A program made the position numbers and the translations under genes. Source: GCA-003244245 sp036494005 (GTDB lineage Bacteria; Actinomycetota; Actinomycetes; Mycobacteriales; Pseudonocardiaceae). Taken from it: 23,546 nt of DNA. The notes under the pieces were generated by a model that worked only from the letters and a program-made list of their open reading frames with translations, had not been told where the DNA came from and searched no databases. The stretch is taken from contig DASXOV010000188.1 in the NCBI GenBank assembly GCA_036494005.1, positions 1 to 23,546 on the forward strand, written 5' to 3'. Within the stretch, counting starts at the first letter, position 1. The number at the start of each line of letters is the position of its first letter. This document shows, piece by piece, positions 1-7,781 of this stretch.

Positions 1-21
1 GGATGGCGGCGGGGATGGTTG

Positions 22-723
22 CTACAGGCGGGTGTGCAGTGCCTCGGCGGCGGCTAGCAGGTCGGCGGCCCAGCGGGCGCCCGGTCGCCTGCCGATCCGC
101 TCCACGGGGCCGGAGACCGACACCGCAGCGACCACGTTGCCCGCGCCGTCGTGCACCGGGGCCGACACACTGGCCACCCCGGACTCGCGCTCGGCCACGC
201 TCTGCGCCCAGCCGCGCCTGCGCACCTCGATGAGGATCCGCTCGCCGAACACCGCCTCGCCGAGCACGGCACGCTGGGTGGCCGGATCGGCCCACGCGGC
301 GAGGATCTTCGCTCCCGACCCGGCGGTCATCGGCAACCTGGCCCCCACCGGCACGGTGTCACGCAGTCCGCTGGTGGGCTCGGCGGCCGCCACGCAGACC
401 CGGATCAACCCGTCGCGCCGGTAGAGCTGCACGCTCTCCCCGGTGAGATCGCGTAGCCGGGGCAGCACGGTCGCGGCGGCGTCGAGCAACGGGTCGAGCG
501 CGCCGTTGCCCAGTTCGCGCAGCGCGGGTCCGGGACGCCACCGCCCGTCGCTGCCGCGCCGCAGCAGCCGGTGCGTCTCCAGTCCCACCGCCAGCCGATG
601 CGCCGTGGCCCTGGGCAGCCCGGTTCGGATGCACAGCTCCGCGAGGCCGCATGGGCTGTCGGCCACGGCCCGCAGCACCGTCACGGCCTTGTCCAGCACC
701 CCGATGCCGCTATGCTGTCCCAC
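22..723 (-). CDS. ndgR: IclR-family regulator of leucine synthesis (NdgR/LtbR type)
   Basis: This 233-residue protein has the normal IclR length. An N-terminal winged helix-turn-helix (about residues 8-62, including LPRATAHRLAVGLE as the recognition region) is followed by a C-terminal effector-binding domain. It is divergent from leuC. IclR proteins at this position in actinobacteria (NdgR in Streptomyces, LtbR in Corynebacterium) control leuCD and other amino-acid genes, so the function rests on family plus position. The start is GTG at 723. No Shine-Dalgarno sequence precedes it, and a good -10 box ends six bases upstream, so the mRNA is probably leaderless. The gene ends with TAG at 22-24. 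The ligand cannot be read from the sequence. Confidence 0.9.
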   Translation of the reverse strand: MGQHSGIGVLDKAVTVLRAVADSPCGLAELCIRTGLPRATAHRLAVGLETHRLLRRGSDGRWRPGPALRELGNGALDPLLDAAATVLPRLRDLTGESVQLYRRDGLIRVCVAAAEPTSGLRDTVPVGARLPMTAGSGAKILAAWADPATQRAVLGEAVFGERILIEVRRRGWAQSVAERESGVASVSAPVHDGAGNVVAAVSVSGPVERIGRRPGARWAADLLAAAEALHTRL

Positions 724-729
724 AAGCCG

Positions 730-759
730 ATACTATCGTCCCGCAATGTGAGAAGTCCA
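730..759 (-). promoter_or_regulatory. Candidate promoter for the IclR regulator gene, leaderless
   Basis: Read on the minus strand, TGGACT (plus 754-759) and TAGTAT (plus 730-735) are separated by exactly 18 bases and match the -35 and -10 consensus at about four of six positions each. Six bases separate the -10 box from the GTG start at 723, which would place the transcription start on the start codon itself. This lies in the 111-bp divergent region shared with leuC, where autoregulation and leuCD control would be expected to meet. I could not pick a convincing leuC promoter in the same region. Confidence 0.5.
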
Positions 760-834
760 GCGTATCGGGCGTCGACGCGATCGTCGCCGGTACCGCCATT
801 ACCGCCAGTACATACGAGACAAGGAACTGCTGCG

Positions 835-2250
835 ATGGGCCACACGCTCGCTGACAAGGTCTGGAACGCGCACGTGGTGTGCCGGGGCGAGGGCAGTGCG
901 GCACCGGACCTGCTCTACATCGACCTGCATCTGGTGCACGAGGTCACCAGCCCGCAGGCGTTCGACGGCCTGCGGCTGGCCGGTAGGCCGGTTCGCCGGC
1001 CTGACCTGACGATCGCGACCGAGGACCATAACGTCCCCACCACGGACATCCACCTGCCGATCGCCGACGAGGTATCCCGCACCCAGGTGGAGACGTTGCG
1101 GCGCAACTGCGCCGAGTTCGGCGTGCGGCTGCATCCGATGGGTGACGTCGAACAGGGCATCGTGCATGTGGTGGGACCGCAACTCGGGCTCACCCAGCCG
1201 GGGATGACGGTGGTCTGCGGTGACTCCCACACGTCCACGCACGGTGCCTTCGGTGCACTGGCGTTCGGGATCGGGACTTCCGAGGTGGAGCACGTGCTGG
1301 CCACCCAGACGCTGCCGCTGCGCCCCTTCAAGACCATGGCCGTGACGGTGCGCAGCCGTGACGGTGCGCTGCCCGACGGGGTCGCCAGCAAGGACATCAT
1401 CCTGGCGGTGATCGCCAGGATCGGCACCGGCGGCGGCCAGGGTTACGTGCTGGAGTACCGCGGCAATGTGATCGAGCAACTGTCCATGGAAGCTCGCATG
1501 ACGGTCTGCAACATGTCGATCGAGGCCGGTGCCCGGGCCGGGATGATCGCGCCGGATGCCACCACGGTCGACTACCTCGCCGGACGTCCGCATGCCCCGG
1601 AGGGTGACCAGTGGGAGGTGGCGGTTCGGCAGTGGCGATCGCTGCGGACCGATGACGACGCCACCTTCGACACCGAGGTGCACATCGACGCCGACGCTCT
1701 GACGCCGTTCGTGACCTGGGGGACCAACCCCGGCCAGGGTCTGCCGCTGTCCGACCGGGTGCCCGACCCCGAGCAGATCACCGATCAGGGGGAGCGGCTC
1801 GCGGCCCAGAAGGCGCTGACCTACATGGGCCTCCGGCCGGGTACGCCGCTGCGGGAGATCGCGGTGGACACGGTCTTCCTCGGGTCCTGCACCAACGGGC
1901 GGATCGAGGACCTGCGGGCGGCTGCCGGGGTGCTGTCCGGGCGCCGGGTCCGGGACGGGGTCCGGATGCTCGTGGTACCCGGCTCGATGCGGGTGCGTGA
2001 GCAGGCCGAGGCGGAGGGCCTGCACGAGGTGTTCACGGCGGCCGGTGCGCAGTGGCGCGCGGCGGGCTGCTCGATGTGCCTGGGGATGAATCCCGATCAG
2101 CTCGCCCCCGGTGAGCGCAGCGCGTCGACTTCCAACCGCAACTTCGAGGGCCGTCAGGGCAAGGGCGGGCGCACCCACCTGGTTTCTCCGTTGGTGGCGG
2201 CCGCCACCGCGGTTCGTGGCACCCTCTCGGCCCCCGCCGACCTGGACTAG
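835..2250 (+). CDS. leuC: 3-isopropylmalate dehydratase, large subunit
   Basis: This subunit carries the [4Fe-4S] cluster of isopropylmalate isomerase, which converts 2-isopropylmalate to 3-isopropylmalate in leucine synthesis, in complex with LeuD. The 471-residue length is typical. The three cluster cysteines are visible: C352 in FLGSCTNGR, and C412 and C415 in GCSMCLGMN. The N-terminal region has the family stretch EDHNVPTTD and the CGDSHTSTHGAFG motif. The ATG at 835 is chosen because AAGGA lies nine bases upstream and the protein then begins MGHTLADKVW, as in homologues. The reading frame stays open upstream to 571 only because of high GC. leuD follows after 55 bases, and the two surely form an operon. 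Confidence 0.97.
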   Translation: MGHTLADKVWNAHVVCRGEGSAAPDLLYIDLHLVHEVTSPQAFDGLRLAGRPVRRPDLTIATEDHNVPTTDIHLPIADEVSRTQVETLRRNCAEFGVRLHPMGDVEQGIVHVVGPQLGLTQPGMTVVCGDSHTSTHGAFGALAFGIGTSEVEHVLATQTLPLRPFKTMAVTVRSRDGALPDGVASKDIILAVIARIGTGGGQGYVLEYRGNVIEQLSMEARMTVCNMSIEAGARAGMIAPDATTVDYLAGRPHAPEGDQWEVAVRQWRSLRTDDDATFDTEVHIDADALTPFVTWGTNPGQGLPLSDRVPDPEQITDQGERLAAQKALTYMGLRPGTPLREIAVDTVFLGSCTNGRIEDLRAAAGVLSGRRVRDGVRMLVVPGSMRVREQAEAEGLHEVFTAAGAQWRAAGCSMCLGMNPDQLAPGERSASTSNRNFEGRQGKGGRTHLVSPLVAAATAVRGTLSAPADLD

Positions 2251-2255
2251 AGACC

Positions 2256-2277
2256 CCGGCCGGCGACGCCCGGCCGG
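2256..2277 (+). other. Intercistronic stem-loop between leuC and leuD
   Basis: Two copies of CCGGCCGG (2256-2263 and 2270-2277) are separated by CGACGC and would form a perfect 8-bp GC stem with a 6-nt loop, six bases after the leuC stop. There is no T-tract, so a strong terminator is unlikely inside this operon. It may act in mRNA processing, protect the leuC 3' end, or weakly attenuate leuD. It ends 16 bases before the leuD ribosome-binding site. Confidence 0.45.
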
Positions 2278-2305
2278 ATCGCACCCTGATAGTGAGGCTC
2301 AGACG

Positions 2306-2908
2306 ATGGAACCGTTCACCCGCCACACCGGCGTCGGCGTCCCGCTGCGTCGCTCCAATGTGGACACCGATCAGATCATTCCCGCGGTCTACCTCAAGCG
2401 GGTCAGCCGCACGGGCTTCGAGGACGGGTTGTTCGCGGCCTGGCGCGCGGACGAGCAGTTCGTGCTCAACCATCCGGGGTACCGGGCGGGCAGCGTCCTG
2501 GTCGCGGGCCCGGACTTCGGCACCGGGTCGTCGCGGGAACACGCCGTCTGGGCCTTGCTGGACTACGGGTTCCGGGTGGTCATCTCCCCGCGGTTCGCCG
2601 ACATTTTCCGCGGCAACGCGGGCAAGCAGGGCCTGCTCGCGGCACAGTGCGAGCGGGCTGATGTCGAATTGCTGTGGAAATTGCTGGAGAACGAACCGGG
2701 TACCGAGGTGACCGTCGATCTGCGGGAGCGGACCGTGCAAGCGAAGGATCTGACCATGTCCTGCACCGTTGACGACTACACCCGCTGGCGGCTGCTGGAG
2801 GGGCTGGACGACATCGCGCTGAGCCTGCGCCACGCCGACCAGATCGACGCCTTCGAGACACAGCGCTCGTCCTGGCTGCCGACCACCACGTCGGTCGCCG
2901 GGCCCTGA
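2306..2908 (+). CDS. leuD: 3-isopropylmalate dehydratase, small subunit
   Basis: This is the swivelling small subunit that completes the isopropylmalate isomerase active site with LeuC. The 200-residue length is normal. The N-terminal NVDTDQIIPAVYLKR motif and the GSSREHAVWAL motif, whose serine and arginine contact the substrate carboxylates, are both intact. The ATG at 2306 has GAGG at 2294-2297, eight bases upstream. The gene is 55 bp downstream of leuC on the same strand. It converges with the mutT1-type gene after only 24 bp. In mycobacteria and streptomycetes an HU-type nucleoid protein gene usually follows leuD here, and it is missing. Confidence 0.97.
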   Translation: MEPFTRHTGVGVPLRRSNVDTDQIIPAVYLKRVSRTGFEDGLFAAWRADEQFVLNHPGYRAGSVLVAGPDFGTGSSREHAVWALLDYGFRVVISPRFADIFRGNAGKQGLLAAQCERADVELLWKLLENEPGTEVTVDLRERTVQAKDLTMSCTVDDYTRWRLLEGLDDIALSLRHADQIDAFETQRSSWLPTTTSVAGP

Positions 2909-2932
2909 CCGGCGACCGGCCTGCGATGTCCC

Positions 2933-3895
2933 TCAGCCGGGGCGGTACACGGTGAGTGGGTCGTCGTAGTAGTCGGCGGCCAGTAGGGACGGCGCGGCCT
3001 GCCCGGTCGCTGAATCGTGCCGATCCGTGCCGAGGAACAGTCCCCAGAAACTGCCCTTTCGGCTGGGCGGATCATCGGGCACCGCGAGCCGGTACGGGCT
3101 GGTTGCGGCGAGACGCCGGAGCACGTCGGGAATCACCCCCCCTTGGCTGCACACCACGGGCGGGCCCGGCTCGGCCGCGATCTCTATCACCCAGCGTCTG
3201 CCCGCTTCCGGGTCGGCCAGGTATCCCTTCTCGGACAGCAGCGGCTCGTCGATCACCGGCACACCGAGATCCGCGGCCAGCCGCTCCACGGTCTGGCGGC
3301 ACCTCGTCACCGGGGCGGCGTACACCCGCGTCGGGCCGAACAAGGGCAGCAACGCGCGGAGCGCCTCGGCCTGACGACGGCCCGCCGCGGTCAGCGGTCG
3401 CAGGTCGTCGTCGCCCTGCCACTCCTCACGTTTGCCCGCCTTGGCGTGCCGCACCAGCAGTGCGGTGCCGGTGACGGACGCGGCGAGATGGATGTCGGCC
3501 AGCACCACGCGGTCGTGTGGGTAGCTGAGCAGCTCAGCCGCATCGGCGGGAGGCAGCCAGCGCATGTCGTCCACCTCCTCACTCGGTATGAAGTGGCCTC
3601 CTACGGACCGCGCCGCCCAGTAGTGCGCGGTCTTCTCACCCGCCGCCACCGGATAGCGGGTGCTGCCCAGCCGGGAGCCCAGTACGGCGGTGTTCCCGGT
3701 TTCCTCGGCCACCTCGCGGACCGCGGTGCCAGGCAGCGCCTCCCCCTTGCGCGGCTTGCCCTTGGGCAGGGACCAGTCGTCGTAGCGGGGCCGGTGCACC
3801 ACCGCCACCTCGACCCGGGCCTCGACCCGGGCCTCGACCGGGACGGCAACCGGCGGGCGCCACAGCACGGCGCCCGCCGCGACCAGTTCCGGCAC
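2933..3895 (-). CDS. mutT1: MutT1-type NUDIX hydrolase fused to a histidine phosphatase domain
   Basis: The protein has 320 residues, close to mycobacterial MutT1. The NUDIX box runs from G46 to about N68 (GKPRKGE, then REVAEETGN). A C-terminal histidine-phosphatase domain begins with the RHA motif at 149-151 and includes the CSQGGVIPDVL segment. MutT1 proteins hydrolyse 8-oxo-GTP and 8-oxo-dGTP and diadenosine polyphosphates, limiting mutation from oxidised nucleotides. The GTG at 3895 is chosen because it lies two bases after the ppk stop codon, implying translational coupling, and the protein then starts MPELVAAGAVLW as expected of the fold. A 12-bp tandem repeat encodes VEAR twice just after the first strand (residues 20-27). 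It is the last gene of a cofC-ppk-mutT1 operon. Confidence 0.9.
   Translation of the reverse strand: MPELVAAGAVLWRPPVAVPVEARVEARVEVAVVHRPRYDDWSLPKGKPRKGEALPGTAVREVAEETGNTAVLGSRLGSTRYPVAAGEKTAHYWAARSVGGHFIPSEEVDDMRWLPPADAAELLSYPHDRVVLADIHLAASVTGTALLVRHAKAGKREEWQGDDDLRPLTAAGRRQAEALRALLPLFGPTRVYAAPVTRCRQTVERLAADLGVPVIDEPLLSEKGYLADPEAGRRWVIEIAAEPGPPVVCSQGGVIPDVLRRLAATSPYRLAVPDDPPSRKGSFWGLFLGTDRHDSATGQAAPSLLAADYYDDPLTVYRPG
3808..3840 (-). repeat. In-frame 12-bp tandem repeat within mutT1
   Basis: On the plus strand cctcgacccggg occurs twice perfectly (3808-3819 and 3820-3831) and a third copy is partial. Because the unit is a multiple of three, it lengthens the protein by repeated VEAR residues without breaking the frame. 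It is probably a slippage product in a surface loop between the first beta strands of the NUDIX fold. Confidence 0.7.
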
Positions 3896-3897
3896 GG

Positions 3898-6246
3898 CTA
3901 CCGGCCTCTGCGGTGCCGGAGGATCTCCTGCACCTGGTGATCGCGCACGGTGGACCCATCGGCAGGGGAGGCGCGCCACGAGCCGTCCGGTTGCAGCACC
4001 CAGCATCGGGTGGCCGGGTCCAGCGTGGAGGCGAACATCCCGTCCAGTTCTGCGGTCAGCCTCGGGTCGGACACCCGCACCAGCACCTCCACCCGGCGGT
4101 CCAGGTTCCGGTGCATCATGTCGGCGCTGCCGATCCAGTGCTCGTCCGCACCGACGAAGTGGAAGACCCGGGAGTGTTCGAGAAAGCGGCCCAGGATGGA
4201 GCGCACATGGATGTTCTCCGACAAACCGGGTCGGCCCGGCGTGAGTGCGCAGATGCTGCGGACCACCATGTCGACCGGTACCCCGGCCTGTGACGCCCGG
4301 TAGAGCGCATCGATCACCTGTTCGTCGACCAGAGAGTTGACCTTGATCCGGACGCCCGACGGACGGCCCGCCCTGGCGCGGGCGATCTCACCCTCGATGC
4401 CCTCCACGATGCCGCGCCGCACACCGTAGGGCGCCACCAGCAGGCTGCGGTAGGACGTCTGCCTGGCGTAGCCGGTCAATGAGTTGAACAGGTCGGTGAG
4501 GTCGGCGCCGGTCGCCGGATCCGCGGTGAACAACCCGATGTCCTCGTAGAGCCGGGCGGTCTTCGGGTTGTAGTTGCCCGTGCCGATGTGGCAGTACCGC
4601 CGGATCATCGAGCCTTCCTGACGGACCACCAGTGATGTCTTGCAGTGCGTCTTGAGGCCCATCAGGCCGTACACCACGTGCACCCCGGCCCGCTCCAGCG
4701 TCCTGGCCCACTTGATGTTGGCCTGCTCGTCGAACCGCGCCTTGATCTCCACCAGGGCGACGACCTGCTTGCCCGCTTCAGCTGCGGCGATCAGTGCATC
4801 GACGATGGGGGAGTCTCCGGAGGTGCGGTAGAGGGTCTGTTTGATCGCGAGTACGTGGGAGTCCTCGGCCGCCTGCTCGATGAACCGCTGCACGCTGGTG
4901 GAGAACGAGTCGTAGGGGTGGTGCACCAGCACGTCGCCCTCGCGCAGGGTGGCGAACACACTCCTGGGCGTCTCGCCCTCGCCGAACGCGGGATGGGTGG
5001 CCGGCACGAACGGCTCGTCCTTCAGTTCGGGTGCGGGTAGCGCGTATGCCTGCCACAAGCAGGACAGATCCAGCAGACCGGGCACCTGGACCACATCGTG
5101 ATGGTCGACCTCGAGTTCGCTCATCAGCAGTTCCAGCACGTCCTGGTCCATCGTGTCGGCCACCTCGAGCCGTACCGGCGGGCCGAAACGGCGCCGGGCC
5201 AACTCCCGCTCCAGCGCCTGCAGCAGATCCTCGTCGCGGTCCTCCTCGACCTCGAAGTCGGCATTGCGCGTGATACGGAAGACGTGCCACTCCACCACCT
5301 CCATCCCGGCGAACAGCTCGCCGAGATGTGCCCCGATCAGTTCCTCCAGCGGCAGGAAGGTGGCGCGTGCCGAGCTTCGGGTGTCCTCCTCGGCGTCCAG
5401 CCGCACCAGCCGGGGCACGTTGTTGGGCACCTTGACCCTGGCGAAGTGCTTGATCCGGCTGTCCGGGTCGCGCACCGTCACCGCCAGGTTCAGCGAAAGG
5501 CCGGAGATGTAGGGGAACGGGTGTGCCGGGTCCACCGCGAGCGGGGTGAGCACCGGAAAGATCTGGTCGGAGAAGTACTCCGACAGGTGTAGCCGCTGCT
5601 GGTCGTCGAGATCGGACCAGGTGACGAACCGGATGTCGTGCTCCTCGAGCTGCGGGCTGACCGAGTCGAGGAAGACCCGCGCGTGGCGCACCGCAAGCTC
5701 CTGGTTGCGCAGTGCGATCCGGGTGAGCTGCTCACGAGGGGACAGGCCGTCCGCGCTGCGCACCGACAGCCCGGTCTCGTCGCGGCGTTTCAGCCCGGCC
5801 ACCCGGACCATGTAGAACTCGTCCAGGTTGGAGGCGAAGATCGCCAGGAACTTGGCCCGCTCGAGCAACGGCTGACTGACGTCCTCGGCGAGGGCGAGCA
5901 CCCGGGCGTTGAAGTCCAGCCAGGACAGTTCCCGATTGAGGTAGCGGTCATCGGGAAGATCGGTGTGCGACGGCAACGGGGTGGCCGCGGGCGGGGCAGG
6001 CGGTACCGCGGCCACAGCTGCGGCGCCATCCCCCATCGCGGCCCCCCCAGGGGTCCCCGACGCGGTCGCTGCCCGACCCGGCGCGGGTGTGGCTGTGGCG
6101 GTGGGTGTCGATGAGCTGCCGCTGTGCGGGCCCCGGCTGGCTGGTCGTGGAGCGCGGCGGGAAATCGATCCGGTTCGCGTCGCCCCGCGGGCCCGGGCGT
6201 TGGTCGCGCGCCGTGCGCCGGTGTCCTCATCGTCCGTGCTCACCAC
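3898..6246 (-). CDS. ppk: Polyphosphate kinase 1
   Basis: PPK1 reversibly transfers the gamma phosphate of ATP to polyphosphate. The conserved core begins near residue 101 with DRYLNRELSWLDFNARVLALAE. The autophosphorylated histidine is H553 in YCHIGTGNYNP, and the second catalytic histidine is H691 in FLEHSRV. The 782-residue form is about 40 residues longer than mycobacterial PPK1. The excess is an N-terminal tail of about 95 residues rich in Ala, Thr, Pro, Ser and Arg with no visible domain. The start is uncertain: two adjacent GTG codons (6246 and 6243) have only a weak ribosome-binding site, and an internal Met (MGDGAAA) near residue 71 could also serve. It is 74 bp downstream of cofC and abuts mutT1. 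Confidence 0.95.
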   Translation of the reverse strand: MVSTDDEDTGARRATNARARGATRTGSISRRAPRPASRGPHSGSSSTPTATATPAPGRAATASGTPGGAAMGDGAAAVAAVPPAPPAATPLPSHTDLPDDRYLNRELSWLDFNARVLALAEDVSQPLLERAKFLAIFASNLDEFYMVRVAGLKRRDETGLSVRSADGLSPREQLTRIALRNQELAVRHARVFLDSVSPQLEEHDIRFVTWSDLDDQQRLHLSEYFSDQIFPVLTPLAVDPAHPFPYISGLSLNLAVTVRDPDSRIKHFARVKVPNNVPRLVRLDAEEDTRSSARATFLPLEELIGAHLGELFAGMEVVEWHVFRITRNADFEVEEDRDEDLLQALERELARRRFGPPVRLEVADTMDQDVLELLMSELEVDHHDVVQVPGLLDLSCLWQAYALPAPELKDEPFVPATHPAFGEGETPRSVFATLREGDVLVHHPYDSFSTSVQRFIEQAAEDSHVLAIKQTLYRTSGDSPIVDALIAAAEAGKQVVALVEIKARFDEQANIKWARTLERAGVHVVYGLMGLKTHCKTSLVVRQEGSMIRRYCHIGTGNYNPKTARLYEDIGLFTADPATGADLTDLFNSLTGYARQTSYRSLLVAPYGVRRGIVEGIEGEIARARAGRPSGVRIKVNSLVDEQVIDALYRASQAGVPVDMVVRSICALTPGRPGLSENIHVRSILGRFLEHSRVFHFVGADEHWIGSADMMHRNLDRRVEVLVRVSDPRLTAELDGMFASTLDPATRCWVLQPDGSWRASPADGSTVRDHQVQEILRHRRGR

Positions 6247-6320
6247 TCCATTGTTCCGTATCGCGCGAGTACGCCCGGGTGATCGGACGACGACGGACGG
6301 CGAACTCCCGCTGCTGCCGG

Positions 6321-6977
6321 TCAGCGGTCTGCCCGCGGGCCTGCCCTGGCGAGCGCGGCACGAGTGAACCGCCCGACGCCGATGCCCCGTGCCACGTCGA
6401 GATCGGCGACGGTGTCGACATCGCAGCGCAGGCCCGGCCAGCGACCGGCCAGTTCCTGGGCACCGGTCGCTCGATGGGCCGCCGCCGACTCCGTGCCGAA
6501 CCTGGGGTCCAGGTGCAGCTGGGCCGGGGCGATCAGCAAGGTCGTCCCGCTGCCCGACCTGTCGGTGCAGAACGTCCGGACGCCGGTGGCCAGCCCGCAG
6601 CGGACCGCGCTGTCCAGTTCCTGCGGCCGCAGGGCGGGCAGGTCGGCCTGCAGTGCCGCGACGGCCGCGACGGGGCTGGCCGCCCGCAGGAGTGCCGCGC
6701 CGTGCCGCAGCGCGGGGTTCAGGCCGTCGTCCGGCTCGTCCATGATCACCTCCACGCCGTCCTCGGCCAGCGCGGATCGCACCGTCTCGTCGGAGCAGAT
6801 CGCGACCACCCGACGTACGGTCACCGCGCCGGCCGCCGCGGCGATGGTGTCCCTGGCCAGTGCGAGGGCGAGCTGTGCGTGTGGCTCGGGTGAACCCGCC
6901 CCGCCGTCAGCGGCTCCTAGCAGTCGCGTCTTGGCCAGCGCCAGTGGCTTCACCGGAACGAGTACGTCGACATGCAC
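6321..6977 (-). CDS. cofC: CofC/FbiD guanylyltransferase for cofactor F420 synthesis
   Basis: This 218-residue protein belongs to the CofC family, which makes the guanylated three-carbon precursor of coenzyme F420. The archaeal enzymes use 2-phospholactate. The mycobacterial orthologue FbiD, in the same gene neighbourhood, uses phosphoenolpyruvate, so that substrate is likelier here. Visible family features are VPVKPLALAKTRL at residues 7-19, the LQADLPAL segment with the metal-binding aspartate, GSGTTLL, and FGTESAAAH near the C terminus. The GTG at 6977 is supported by AAGGA at 6985-6989, seven bases upstream. The frame stays open far upstream, but that stretch is antisense to plsC. It is the first gene of the cofC-ppk-mutT1 operon and is divergent from plsC across 69 bp. 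Confidence 0.9.
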   Translation of the reverse strand: MHVDVLVPVKPLALAKTRLLGAADGGAGSPEPHAQLALALARDTIAAAAGAVTVRRVVAICSDETVRSALAEDGVEVIMDEPDDGLNPALRHGAALLRAASPVAAVAALQADLPALRPQELDSAVRCGLATGVRTFCTDRSGSGTTLLIAPAQLHLDPRFGTESAAAHRATGAQELAGRWPGLRCDVDTVADLDVARGIGVGRFTRAALARAGPRADR

Positions 6978-7046
6978 GCCACTATCCTTCCCCGCCGGGC
7001 GAGGCAGGGGATGCTGGACGTCCGAATCTGCGCGAAGGGATGACTC

Positions 7047-7781
7047 GTGCGGCGAGCACGCGAGAAGGGTGGCCTTTCGGTCCGGTTGGGCGCAGCGGTG
7101 TGTCATCCGCTCACCCGCGTGCTGGCCCGGCGTCGCTTCGAGGGCCTGGAACACATCCCGGAGAGCGGGCCGGCCCTGGTGGTGTGCAACCACGTCTCGT
7201 ATCTTGATCCGATTTACACTGCGGTGTTTGTGCACCACAGAGGCCGGATTCCCCGATTTCTGGCCAAAGCCGGGCTGTGGCGCGTTCCGGTGCTGCGCTC
7301 GGTGCTGAACGGCACCGGACAGATTCCCGTCCACCGAGGGCACGCCGATGCGGGCGGCAGCCTGCAGGCCGCGGAGCAGGCACTTGATGAGGGCAAGGTG
7401 GTGTTGATCTACCCCGAGGGCACCATCACCCGCGATCCGGAGTACTGGCCTATGGTGGCGCGCACCGGGGTCGCCCGGCTGGCCCTGAACAGCGGGGTTC
7501 CGGTGGTGCCGGTGGCGCACTGGGGCACTCAGCGGGTCTATGACCACTACCGCCGACGCTGGCGCCCCTTGCCCCGGGTGGACGTGGTGGTACGGGCAGG
7601 AGCGCCCGTGGACCTGACTGATGTCCGGAACCGGCCGATGGATCGGCAGTTGCTGCACGAGGTCACCGACCGGCTGATGGGCGGGGTCCGTGATCTGCTC
7701 GCGGAGGTGCGCGGGGAGCAGGCCCCTGCCGAGTTCTTCGCCCCCTCGGGGCGCGAACACGAAAGGGGGCAGGGCCTGTGA
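7047..7781 (+). CDS. plsC: 1-acyl-sn-glycerol-3-phosphate acyltransferase (PlsC family)
   Basis: The 244-residue protein has the acyltransferase motifs in order: the catalytic HX4D in NHVSYLDP (H49, D54), and the phosphate-binding YPEGTITR (E124). The family transfers an acyl group to lysophosphatidic acid at the membrane in phospholipid synthesis. Its partner gpsA makes the glycerol 3-phosphate starting material, which fits the coupling. The GTG at 7047 has GAAGGG at 7034-7039, seven bases upstream; a nearby ATG at 7040 is out of frame. The stop codon overlaps the GTG of gpsA by four bases (GTGA). The exact acyl acceptor cannot be determined, because distant PlsC paralogues act on other lipids. 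Confidence 0.92.
   Translation: MRRAREKGGLSVRLGAAVCHPLTRVLARRRFEGLEHIPESGPALVVCNHVSYLDPIYTAVFVHHRGRIPRFLAKAGLWRVPVLRSVLNGTGQIPVHRGHADAGGSLQAAEQALDEGKVVLIYPEGTITRDPEYWPMVARTGVARLALNSGVPVVPVAHWGTQRVYDHYRRRWRPLPRVDVVVRAGAPVDLTDVRNRPMDRQLLHEVTDRLMGGVRDLLAEVRGEQAPAEFFAPSGREHERGQGL

Noticed and set aside
571..834. Upstream in-frame extension of leuC
   Set aside because: The extension crosses the regulator gene and the divergent promoter. The ATG at 835 has a good ribosome-binding site and the expected N terminus.
799..2178. Long minus-strand open frame opposite leuC
   Set aside because: leuC is a certain gene with intact motifs. The antisense frame is kept open by high third-position GC and its translation has no recognisable domain.
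3017..3940. Plus-strand 307-codon frame opposite mutT1
   Set aside because: It is antisense to a protein with complete NUDIX and histidine-phosphatase motifs, and it has no family features.
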